In this document: positions 24,510-31,640 of the stretch, piece by piece
How the letters are laid out: every line of letters begins with the position of its first letter
Numbering within the stretch: position 1 is the first letter of the stretch
NCBI GenBank assembly: GCA_947476075.1
Contig: CANJPM010000012.1
Coordinates: forward strand, 1 to 33,307
DNA length: 33,307 nt
Direction: 5' to 3'
Source: Beijerinckiaceae bacterium
GTDB lineage: Bacteria; Pseudomonadota; Alphaproteobacteria; Rhizobiales; Beijerinckiaceae
Made by a program: the position numbers and the translations under genes
Notes under the pieces: model-generated
Database searches by the model: none
Told to the model about the DNA's origin: nothing
Seen by the model: the letters and a program-made list of their open reading frames with translations, nothing else

Positions 24510-25007
24510 ATGATCCATAAGTTCGGTTTGTCGAGGGCCGCTGCGTGCCTGTTCATTTTTGCGTTCATGCTCTTCAACGCACCCGCTCTGAAGGCGGCGG
24601 AAATTTTGAGATTGTATCACCCTGAAGTTGTAACTGAACTGACAACAAAGGGATCAGATGGGCATCAGCTTGGAGACCTTCGCGTCATAAGCAAGCCTGC
24701 GCACAATGCTTCAGGCAAGGTTGTCGGCAGGTTTGACGCATATTTGATAACGACGGGAATAGATACGCCAGCCAAAGGTGACGAGACGCGCATTTCTGAG
24801 CTGATTTTCACTCTGAACGATGGAAGCGTGCTGATTGTCGGAGGTGCTGGATTTTATCCAGCACAAGGGCCGACATTGAGCCGCGGCTCCAGCCTTGTCC
24901 GTCCCATCAAAGGTGGTACGGGAAAGTACGCCGGCGTCACGGGATGGGCCGAAAGCAAACATGCCAAGTCTGGCGGCTGGGTTCATGAGTTTCATATAAA
25001 GCGGTAG
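24510..25007 (+). CDS. Secreted allene-oxide-cyclase/dirigent-like barrel protein
   Basis: This 165-residue protein has a signal peptide (MIHKFGLSRAAACLFIFAFMLFNAPALKA) and a mature part with the features of the allene oxide cyclase-like eight-stranded barrel: DLRVISKPAHNASGKVVGRFDAYLITTG and the closing GGTGKYAGVTGWAESKH. Bacterial members of this fold are mostly uncharacterised secreted proteins. GGGGAG is seven bases before the ATG. It lies in an AT-richer patch with the methyltransferase and has no operon partner. Confidence 0.75.
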   Translation: MIHKFGLSRAAACLFIFAFMLFNAPALKAAEILRLYHPEVVTELTTKGSDGHQLGDLRVISKPAHNASGKVVGRFDAYLITTGIDTPAKGDETRISELIFTLNDGSVLIVGGAGFYPAQGPTLSRGSSLVRPIKGGTGKYAGVTGWAESKHAKSGGWVHEFHIKR

Positions 25008-25233
25008 CTGACCTGATACGGTAAGACAGCTCTGTTCGGTTGCGCCCGTAGGGCGAAGATGGCCTTAAAGCGCTCTAAGCGGCGTTAGCTTTTTCCTTGT
25101 CAGGATTCCGCTCGCCGTTTAGATTTGACGCTGGAGTTAAAGAAAACGCAGAGCGCCAATGCTTTTGCAAAGGATTTACTCATGCGCGCCGTGCGTGCCT
25201 GATAATGTTCAATAATATTCAAGGGAGGAAATC

Positions 25234-26196
25234 ATGGTTCGTTTGCTCGCCGGTTTCTTGCTTGCCGTGGGTCTGGTAGGCCCTGTTTTTGCCCAGAAAA
25301 CTGATTATCCGGCGAAGACAATCACCATTGTTGTGCCTTTCCCTGCGGGCGGCACTGCTGATCTGCTACCACGACTCGTAGCTGAAGAATTGCGACCGCT
25401 TCTCGGGCAGCAGGTGATGATCCTGAACAAGCCGGGCGCCTCTGGGAACATCGGCGTTGAGAGCGTCGTTCGCGCGGAGGCTGACGGCTACACGCTTCTG
25501 AGCGCGCCGCAGCTTACCTATAGCGTCAACCATCTGCTCAATCCGGAGCTGCGCTTTGATCCTAAAACATTGCAGCCTGTCAGCGTGATCGCTGCTTATC
25601 CGACCGTTCTTTTTGCACGCGCAGACCTGCCGGCGAATGACCTGGTCGGCCTCATTGCTTATGCAAAAGCAAATCCCGGCAAGCTGAATTATGCATCGCA
25701 AGGGCGCGGGCAGATAGGGCATCTCACAATGGAGGCGCTGAAAAAGCGCGCCGGCATTGACATGCAGCATGTTCCCTATCGCGGCAGTGCGCCGGCGATC
25801 ACTGATCTTGTCGCGGGGCAGGTGGATCTGCTCGCCGACAATCTTCTCAGCGGCATGCAACATGTTGAGAGCGGAAAGCTGAAGATTATTGGCACAGGCG
25901 GCGCTACCCGGCTTCAGGCCTACCCGAAGATCGCCACCTTCGGCGAGGTCTTGCCCGGTTTCATTTCTGACACCTGGATGGCGGTTTCGGCGCCGCCCAA
26001 CACCCCGCAGCCGATTGTGATGAAGCTATCCAACGCAATAGCGCAGGTGCTGCAAATGCCGCATGTGAAAAAGCGCATTGAGGAATTGCAGGCCGATCCC
26101 GTCGGCGACAAGCCCGAGAGGATGGCTGCGCTGATCCGCGAAAGCGAGCTGCGCTGGAGCGCGGTCATCAAGGACTCCCAGATCAGGGGCGAGTGA
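25234..26196 (+). CDS. Classical Bug/TctC tripartite tricarboxylate transporter substrate-binding protein
   Basis: This 320-residue protein is a classical Bug receptor: a signal peptide (MVRLLAGFLLAVGLVGPVFA), then KTDYPAKTITIVVPFPAGGTADLLPRL, LNKPGASGNIG, ADGYTLLSA, the middle strand KLNYASQGRGQIGHLTMEALK and HVPYRGSAPAITDLVAGQVDL. GGGAGGAAATC precedes the ATG. Unlike the UbiD-linked copies it belongs to the mainstream branch. No TctA/TctB genes are near, so the receptor must work with membrane subunits encoded elsewhere. Bug proteins bind carboxylates; the ligand here is unknown. Confidence 0.92.
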   Translation: MVRLLAGFLLAVGLVGPVFAQKTDYPAKTITIVVPFPAGGTADLLPRLVAEELRPLLGQQVMILNKPGASGNIGVESVVRAEADGYTLLSAPQLTYSVNHLLNPELRFDPKTLQPVSVIAAYPTVLFARADLPANDLVGLIAYAKANPGKLNYASQGRGQIGHLTMEALKKRAGIDMQHVPYRGSAPAITDLVAGQVDLLADNLLSGMQHVESGKLKIIGTGGATRLQAYPKIATFGEVLPGFISDTWMAVSAPPNTPQPIVMKLSNAIAQVLQMPHVKKRIEELQADPVGDKPERMAALIRESELRWSAVIKDSQIRGE

Positions 26197-26289
26197 AAAC
26201 GCGCCTCTCACTTAGCGCCAGCGTCCGATGTTCTCCGGTATCGTCGGCTCTTTTTATGAGTTTTGTTTTCTGTACTTTTCGCATTGACA

Positions 26290-26332
26290 CGCGCGCGGCG
26301 CCGCACCGGTCATCCGGACGGCGCCGCGCGCG
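26290..26332. terminator. Very stable hairpin between convergent Bug genes
   Basis: CGCGCGCGGCGCCG (26290-26303) and CGGCGCCGCGCGCG (26319-26332) form a perfect 14-bp GC-only stem, and the loop contains an inner CCGG-TCAT-CCGG. No T tract follows in either direction. It lies between two convergent genes and ends seven bases from the minus-strand stop codon. Its position suggests a shared transcript end or 3' stabiliser rather than a textbook intrinsic terminator. Confidence 0.55.
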
Positions 26333-26338
26333 GGGCGG

Positions 26339-27343
26339 CTATTGAGAGCCCTCGACACCGGCTTTGCGCACAACGTCGCTCCATTGGGCGATCTCGCTCT
26401 TTACGAATGCCTGTAGATCCGTCAGCGACGGTGAGCTAACGGGAACCATGCCAGCCTTTTCGATCTGACCGCGCACGCCGGGATCATCCATTGCCTTCGC
26501 GATGTCGCGGTGCAGCTTTTCAACGATTGGGCGCGGCGTGCCGGCGGGCGCTACGATCATTTGCCAGGAGGCTACGTCGAAGCCCGGCGCTGCATCGTTC
26601 ACCGGCGGCACGTTCGGCAGGGATGCAAGACGCATGGCCGTAGAGACGCCAAGCGCACGCACCGTCCCAGCCTGAACCTGCGCGATGGCTGGACCGAGAT
26701 CAACAAACATCACTGGCACATGGCCCGCCACCACGTCGTTCAGCGCGGGAAGGCTGCCTTTGTAGGCCACGGGCTGCATGTCGGCGCCCGTCATACTCTT
26801 CAGCAATTCCGCAAAGAGATGGTGCGGCACACCGGGGCCGGCTGTGGCGTAGAACAGGGGCTTCGGCGGCGCCTTCGCATATTTGATGAAGTCGGCCACA
26901 CTTGCCACGGGGAGTGATGGATGCGCCACGAGGACGAAGGGCGTGCGAGCTGGCAACGCGAGCGGAATGAAGTCCTTCGCAGGATCGTAGGGGAGGCTTT
27001 TAAAGAGCGTCACGTTGACGGCCATGGTCGCACTTGGTGCAATCATTAGCGTATACCCGTCGGCGGGCGCCTTTTGCGTCGCGACAGCGCCCACGACGCC
27101 ACCGGCTCCCACGCGGTTCTCCACCACGAAGCCGCGTCCCCACGTCTGTTCCAGTTTCAGGCTGAGCGTGCGTGCGAGAATGTCGCCGGCGCCGCCCGCG
27201 GTGAACGGCACGATCATTGTGATCGGCTTTGTCGGATAATCTTGGGCTATTGCGGCGCTGACGCCAGTCGCGACCGCCAGAGCGCCACCCGCCAGAACGC
27301 GCACCGCGCGCGTACGAAAAGAAGAAATCGAAAGCCCGTGCAT
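26339..27343 (-). CDS. Classical Bug/TctC tripartite tricarboxylate transporter substrate-binding protein
   Basis: The track start (27397) is too early. ATG 27343 has GGGAGGGGAAA directly upstream and starts a proper signal peptide (MHGLSISSFRTRAVRVLAGGALAVATGVSAAIA), giving 334 residues. The mature part opens QDYPTKPITMIVPFTAGGAGDI and continues with ENRVGAGGVVG, ADGYTLMIAPSATMA and PVAYKGSLPALNDVVAGHVPVMF, all mainstream Bug motifs. It is convergent with another mainstream copy. No membrane subunits or enzymes are adjacent on this strand, so the ligand is unknown. Confidence 0.92.
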   Translation of the reverse strand: MHGLSISSFRTRAVRVLAGGALAVATGVSAAIAQDYPTKPITMIVPFTAGGAGDILARTLSLKLEQTWGRGFVVENRVGAGGVVGAVATQKAPADGYTLMIAPSATMAVNVTLFKSLPYDPAKDFIPLALPARTPFVLVAHPSLPVASVADFIKYAKAPPKPLFYATAGPGVPHHLFAELLKSMTGADMQPVAYKGSLPALNDVVAGHVPVMFVDLGPAIAQVQAGTVRALGVSTAMRLASLPNVPPVNDAAPGFDVASWQMIVAPAGTPRPIVEKLHRDIAKAMDDPGVRGQIEKAGMVPVSSPSLTDLQAFVKSEIAQWSDVVRKAGVEGSQ

Positions 27344-27420
27344 TTTCCCCTCCCTGTTGATTACGGCCAAAGTGTCGCGTTTCGCGGCATGCGGCAAGTC
27401 CTGTCTCCCGCGCGAGGGGC

Positions 27421-27448
27421 TCTGGAGTCCAGACCAGACCGGACCAGG
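27421..27448. promoter_or_regulatory. Palindrome and pentamer repeats upstream of the minus-strand Bug gene
   Basis: TCTGGAGTCCAGA (27421-27433) is a perfect 6-bp inverted repeat with a 1-bp centre. It runs into the tandem CCAGA-CCAGA-CCGGA-CCAGG. The site is about 80 bp upstream of the Bug start codon, a reasonable operator distance. No regulator gene is adjacent, so this is a weak candidate. Confidence 0.3.
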
Positions 27449-27516
27449 TTCACCCCGGGATCAGGGTTGGCGTGCGCCGCACTTGCCACCGGGCGCGATG
27501 TGGCGCCAGATGTCTT

Positions 27517-27849
27517 ATGGCTTTCACCCCACTTACTTTTATCACAGCCGCTCGCGCCATTCCCGCGGCGCTGCTTTTTGTAACGTGTGGCGCTATGGAG
27601 ATTGCGCGCGCGCAGTCGCGCGTAAGCTGTGAGGCCTACGCCCGTGATTACGCCAATATGATTGCCCCGCGCTCAGGCGCGCCTTTGGTTGGCGGGTTTG
27701 TTCAAGGGCTTCCAAACCCTGCCGTCGCCGGGCGTGACGCCCGCTCGGCACGCACGGCCCCCAGCGACACCGGCCGCATGGGCGCCGATCTCGGAGCGCA
27801 GCGCAACGCCTATGCGGCCGCCCTTGCGCGATGTCGCGCAGGCCGCTGA
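27517..27849 (+). CDS. Small secreted hypothetical protein
   Basis: The track starts at 27472, but an internal ATG at 27517 gives a better signal peptide (MAFTPLTFITAARAIPAALLFVTCGAMEIARA, then QSRVSCEAYARDYA) and a 110-residue product. The pattern of a Cys followed by EAYARDYA near the N-terminus of the mature part and AYAAALARCR at its end, with one Cys at each side, resembles short exported proteins of unknown role seen in Hyphomicrobiales. The ribosome-binding site is weak. It stands alone at the edge of a decayed region. Confidence 0.5.
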   Translation: MAFTPLTFITAARAIPAALLFVTCGAMEIARAQSRVSCEAYARDYANMIAPRSGAPLVGGFVQGLPNPAVAGRDARSARTAPSDTGRMGADLGAQRNAYAAALARCRAGR

Positions 27850-28459
27850 AGGCGCCCCTGGCGCAAAGAGGCTAGCCGCTGGTATGGACGCTGCGCCGCC
27901 GTGGCATTGTTCGCACAAGAAACAGCCGGCGATGTACCGCCACGAACCCTAATCGTTAAATCCTTGGCTCCCGGATAGGGATTAGCTGCGGGAGGAGGCG
28001 GTCTGGCCTAACCAGTCTCAGCCTTTTCTTCCAGTTACAGGGCATTTAATTCTGCCGGGCAGGGGGCATACAGGACAATCTCAGCCATTCGTAGTATCAA
28101 AAACTGTCATTTACAGGACAGGCTCTACACTCAACAAGCGGTTGAAATGCTTCACCGCTCCAAACCTTTATTGACATAATTCATCTCAAGGAAAGCCGGT
28201 GACGAGCGCGTTCCCAAACGCAGGTGACGGCATGTCGAAAGCGATGGCCCAGTGTTCGCTTCGAAGCAAGCTGCGTCATAAAGCTTTCGATCAGCCGGCA
28301 GCCTCCCGGTATGGCAATGGGCAGAATCCAAAATCTGAGCCTGAAATACGGCTTGCGCATGAGGGTTCGAGCTAGGAAGCTCCATTGTCCCAGAGCCGAA
28401 AGCCTGCGGATAAACCCAACCATTCCATCAAATGCGTTTCTCAATTCCGGGCAGCTTAG
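27850..28459. other. Stretch without a recognisable gene
   Basis: About 600 bp follow the small secreted protein without a gene I can defend. Overlapping ORFs of 77-90 residues around 28152-28496 occur on both strands, with no ribosome-binding sites or known motifs. The minus-strand reading GQWSFLARTLMRKPYFRLRFWILPIA looks somewhat protein-like and may be a remnant. This stretch leads straight into a ParB-domain relic, so it is probably decayed mobile DNA. Confidence 0.45.
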
Positions 28460-28608
28460 GCCGAGCTGGCGAACATCCTCGTGTTCGTGCCGGTAGCGGA
28501 GTTCAAACCCGTGCCCAAAAAAATCTGCGGACTCATTCCAGGAAACAGGTCCGCGTGCTCGCCAGGAGCATGCAGGAATTCGGGTTCACGTTTCCCGCGC
28601 GCATTGAC
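28460..28608 (+). pseudogene. Relic of a ParB/Spo0J-type N-terminal domain, frameshifted
   Basis: Two reading frames joined at the run AAAAAAA (28516-28522) give NILVFVPVAEFKPVPKK followed by NLRTHSRKQVRVLARSMQEF and GFTFPARID. This closely fits the start of ParB-like nuclease domains found at the front of phage or mobile-element DNA methyltransferases and partition proteins (typically LKPNPRNARTHSKKQI..IA.SI.EFGFTNPVLID). The first frame has a stop just before it at 28457, and the similarity ends shortly after 28608. Only about 45 residues remain, so the gene is dead. The most likely cause of the frameshift is an indel in the A run. Confidence 0.7.
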
Positions 28609-28675
28609 AGCAGTTTACTGAGTTGCGCTCTTGATGCAGGATGCAGCTACAAAAAAACTGATGGGGAGCGGCGCT

Positions 28676-29815
28676 ATGAGGACCAAGCATTTAAGTATGC
28701 GGCAGGCGATTGGGCCTAGCTTGTGCGCAGCATTCTTACTGTGTTCAGTCAATTTTGTATCAGCTGAGCCGCTGACCATCGCCAAATTGGGAAGCATGGA
28801 GGCCGGCGGCAATGTCATAGATTGCCAAACAGTTGATGGGGGCGATCCAAATAATCCACGCCAAACACCTGGTCGCCTCGTTATAAACCAAGTTTATGCT
28901 TCATATCTCTATCCGCAGGATCAACGTTATCCGTATCCTATTTTGTTTAATCCCGGCGGCGGCCATACCGCACGTTTTTACGATACCACGCCAGATGGGC
29001 GTGAGGGCTGGCTCACTCTGTTTGCGCGTGCAGGCTTCCCTACATATGGCGTCGATCGCGTCAACACTGGTCGATCTGGAAGCGACATTTGCAAATTGAA
29101 TGCTGTGCGACTGGGTCGCGCACCCATCGGAGATATTCCGATTGCGAACCGCTATTCAGCGGAAGCGGCTTGGGTGAGCTTTCGTTGGGGACCAAAATTC
29201 GGTACGGCCTATCCAAATACCCAATTCCCGATTGAGGCGGCGGACGCCTATTATCCGCAAACTCTCACCACATATCGCGATCCGGCGGAAACACAGAAGT
29301 CTGTTGCAGCCTTTGTGGCTCTGATCGACAAGATTGATGCTCCGGGGGTTATCATTCAATCTTGGTCATCATCAGGTTTGCTTGGATATCTTGCCGCGGC
29401 AGAGCGTCCCGACAAAGTCAAAGCTATCCTCGCCATAGAAAGTTCAACATCGGCCTTTGATGACATTCCCAAAGACAAGAAGCAGATTCTCACGAAAGTT
29501 CCTATCATCATCATGATTGGAGATCGTGCGCCTGATCGTAATGAATCGTCCCGCAAATTCCAAAAAGAGATGGCTGCTATAGGCGGGAATGTCACTGTGG
29601 ACGTGCTTCCTGAGGCTGGAATCTTCGGCAACAGTCACACTTTGGCAGCTGAAAAAAATAACAAGCAGACGATGCATCGTCTCATAGCCTGGATGGAAGG
29701 AAACGTTTTCAACACTGACAAGAAGGCTGGGCAGCCCCCATCTCCCGATGAGCCGCCACCTCCGATCATTCCGAATTCCACTTCGGGATCGGCGGCGCGT
29801 CGCAATGCAAATTGA
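28676..29815 (+). CDS. Secreted alpha/beta hydrolase of the esterase-713 type
   Basis: ATG 28676 with GGGGAG seven bases upstream is preferred to the earlier starts in the track, giving 379 residues with a signal peptide (LCAAFLLCSVNFVSA before EPLTIAKLGSMEAGG). Landmarks match Alcaligenes esterase 713 as I remember it: TTPDGREGW, LNAVRLGRAP, FRWGPKF, NTQFPIEA and the catalytic-His region GIFGNSHTLAAEKNN. The nucleophile elbow is QSWSSSG, with Ser in place of the usual first Gly. The C-terminal tail is Pro-rich (PPSPDEPPPPIIP). It should be a periplasmic or secreted carboxylesterase; the physiological substrate is unknown. The gene stands alone between a ParB relic and an IS3 relic. Confidence 0.85.
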   Translation: MRTKHLSMRQAIGPSLCAAFLLCSVNFVSAEPLTIAKLGSMEAGGNVIDCQTVDGGDPNNPRQTPGRLVINQVYASYLYPQDQRYPYPILFNPGGGHTARFYDTTPDGREGWLTLFARAGFPTYGVDRVNTGRSGSDICKLNAVRLGRAPIGDIPIANRYSAEAAWVSFRWGPKFGTAYPNTQFPIEAADAYYPQTLTTYRDPAETQKSVAAFVALIDKIDAPGVIIQSWSSSGLLGYLAAAERPDKVKAILAIESSTSAFDDIPKDKKQILTKVPIIIMIGDRAPDRNESSRKFQKEMAAIGGNVTVDVLPEAGIFGNSHTLAAEKNNKQTMHRLIAWMEGNVFNTDKKAGQPPSPDEPPPPIIPNSTSGSAARRNAN

Positions 29816-29818
29816 CGT

Positions 29819-29836
29819 CGATTTAAAGTCGTTTTT
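29819..29836 (+). terminator. Weak intrinsic terminator after the esterase gene
   Basis: CGATTTAAAGTCG forms a 5-bp stem (one G-T pair) directly followed by TTTTT, starting four bases after the esterase stop. The stem is short, so termination may be inefficient. Confidence 0.4.
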
Positions 29837-29852
29837 CTCCTTCGAGATATAA

Positions 29853-30128
29853 CGTCTTCAACAGATCTGGTGACGCGAGGGGCTGAAAGTCTCGGCCAAA
29901 CAACCGAAACGGGTCCTGCTCTGGCTCAACGACGGCTGATACGTTCGATTGCGCGCTGTGGATCGCAACCAAGGCTGGTCCTGCGACTTCGTTGAGAACC
30001 GCACCCATGCCCGTGGGAAATATCGAATGTTGAATGTGGTCGATGACTTCACCAATGGGGCTCTGAAGATCTGGATATCCCGGAGTCTCAAATTACCCGA
30101 CGTCATCGAGAGTTGGCGTCGGAGCTAA
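29853..30128 (+). pseudogene. IS3-family transposase (OrfB, integrase core) relic
   Basis: One reading frame gives RLQQIW, a stop, REGLKVSAKQPKRVLLWLNDG, a second stop (TGA 29937-29939), then VDRNQGWSCDFVENRTHARG, KYRMLNVVDDFTNGALKI and RSLKLPDVIE, ending at TAA 30126. This is the familiar N-terminal part of the DDE integrase core of IS3-family OrfB (typically REGLKVPAKQPKRGRLWLNDGS...WSYDFVEDRTHDG...RMLNVVDEFT), including the first catalytic Asp in WSCDFV and the second Asp near NVVDDFT. Two in-frame stops and loss of the 3' part make it non-functional. No inverted terminal repeats could be found by eye. Confidence 0.85.
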
Positions 30129-30454
30129 AACACGCTCAGACCGCACTCATCGCTACGATATCAACCGACTTCACCAGAGGTTTAACACTGGCTGACTGCG
30201 CTACCCCATCCAGCTTCGCCGACCACCCCAAGGCTAGCTAGAAACCCAATCATCAACAAAAATAATGACCCGATCACCTTGCGGGGTCTGGCTTCCCGAT
30301 TGTGGGCCCGGATCAAAGCTTTTCGCTACCAACCCTGCGCCTCAGCTGATTGGCGCCGCTGTAATCGCCCTCTGGCTCATGATCGGTGGCCGTTCGAAAA
30401 GTTAGGCCGTCACGGAGTTAACGCTTGCGAGGCGTCGCTCAATGCCGATCAACG
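30129..30454. other. Stretch without a recognisable gene downstream of the IS3 relic
   Basis: About 325 bp between the transposase relic and the stop of the next TctC gene hold no ORF with a motif or ribosome-binding site. It may be further eroded insertion-sequence DNA. I could not match it to the missing C-terminal part of the transposase. Confidence 0.4.
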
Positions 30455-31474
30455 TCACTTGTAAAGCTTTCGCGCAAACTCCAGCGCCTGAGGCGACGTG
30501 GCAAAGATTCGTTCAACAATCTTCGCGAGATTGTCACCCGTTGTGGGGTCGATATCGAGGCTCGCCTTCTTGGAAAAGGCAAGAAACTCCTGATCGCCTA
30601 TGGCTGCATCGAAGGCGCGGCGCAACACTGCCGTCCTGTCAGCGGGAATCGCTGGAGGAGCGACGAACGGGCGCGTCACCACATCCGAAACAGTCAGGAA
30701 TGTTATCGCCTCCGACATTCCGTCCGGCAAGGATGCTTCGTGTATCAGGGGTGCAGACGGGATTCGCTTGTCGCGCTGGGAGGCGAATTGCGTTAGCACG
30801 CGCACGAAATCCCGCTTGATCCAGTCTGGCTTGGTGACCTCCACAACGCCCCAGCCGGTGCACATGCCGTCGACCTCGCCGCGCTCCATTGCAAGAGCGA
30901 TATCGTTGGTTGATGGATAACCTGTAACAACTTGAACGTTGTCGCCGAAGATGTGCCTCAGGATTACGCCATAGATCTGGCCGCTTCCCTGAGAGGTCGC
31001 GCCTATCGAGGCTTTCTTGGTCCGAAAGTCCTCAAGCTTCGTAAGTCCGGCGTTATCCCGCACCATACAAACCTTTGTATCCGAGGACATATTGCCGATC
31101 CACGTGAGCGTAGCGAAATCGAGCTTCGCCTTCTCGGGCTCAAGCGCCGCCATCGTTATCAGCGTCGGGTTGAATGCGCCCATCACGCTGCCATCGCGCG
31201 GTGCTGCGGTCGCCACATGGCGCAAGGCCGTCAAACTGCTGGCTCCGGGCATGTTTCGAATGATGATCTGCGGCGCGTTCGGCAAATGCTTCGTCAAAAA
31301 AGGCGCGAGCGCCCGGGCGTAGGTGTCGTAGCCGCCGCCGGTTCCATAGCCCACGATAAGTTCGATGGACCTGCCCTTGTAAAAACCGGCTGCGTTCTCG
31401 CTCGCGAGAGCCTGTCCCGCCAACGCTATTGCCGAGCCGAGCACGGCGGCCTGAGCAAACCTGCAACGTCCCAT
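30455..31474 (-). CDS. TctC-type substrate-binding protein
   Basis: This 339-residue exported protein (signal MGRCRFAQAAVLGSAIALAGQALA before SENAAGFYKG) belongs to the divergent TctC branch: RSIELIVGYGTGGGYDTYARALAPFL, IIIRNMPGASSL, AAPRDGSVMGAFNP and IALAMERGEVDGMCTGWG. CAGGGAGGAAGG precedes the ATG. It lies 166 bp downstream of an ornithine-cyclodeaminase-family gene on the same strand and may share its transcript. Of the other copies it is closest in motif layout to the partial gene at the right edge and to copies 2 and 3 of the UbiD unit. Ligand unknown. Confidence 0.88.
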   Translation of the reverse strand: MGRCRFAQAAVLGSAIALAGQALASENAAGFYKGRSIELIVGYGTGGGYDTYARALAPFLTKHLPNAPQIIIRNMPGASSLTALRHVATAAPRDGSVMGAFNPTLITMAALEPEKAKLDFATLTWIGNMSSDTKVCMVRDNAGLTKLEDFRTKKASIGATSQGSGQIYGVILRHIFGDNVQVVTGYPSTNDIALAMERGEVDGMCTGWGVVEVTKPDWIKRDFVRVLTQFASQRDKRIPSAPLIHEASLPDGMSEAITFLTVSDVVTRPFVAPPAIPADRTAVLRRAFDAAIGDQEFLAFSKKASLDIDPTTGDNLAKIVERIFATSPQALEFARKLYK

Positions 31475-31640
31475 ACCTTCCTCCCTGTCGTTAAGAAGAT
31501 CATCGCATCTGACGCAGGCGTTGCAAGATCATGCGATCACGACCTGCCGGAACGTTCCCGCCAGGGGGCTGCGGACGCCTTGTTGGCATTATGCCGGAAG
31601 TGCAGCCCTACGGCGACTTGATGCGCAGGGCTGCTCTCTA

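Noticed and set aside
24299-24577. 92-residue minus-strand ORF
   Set aside because: It overlaps the start of the AOC-like gene and its signal peptide, and has no motif.
28152-28496. Overlapping ORFs of 77-90 residues on both strands
   Set aside because: None has a ribosome-binding site or a motif I recognise. They may be parts of decayed mobile DNA, but I cannot support a gene call.
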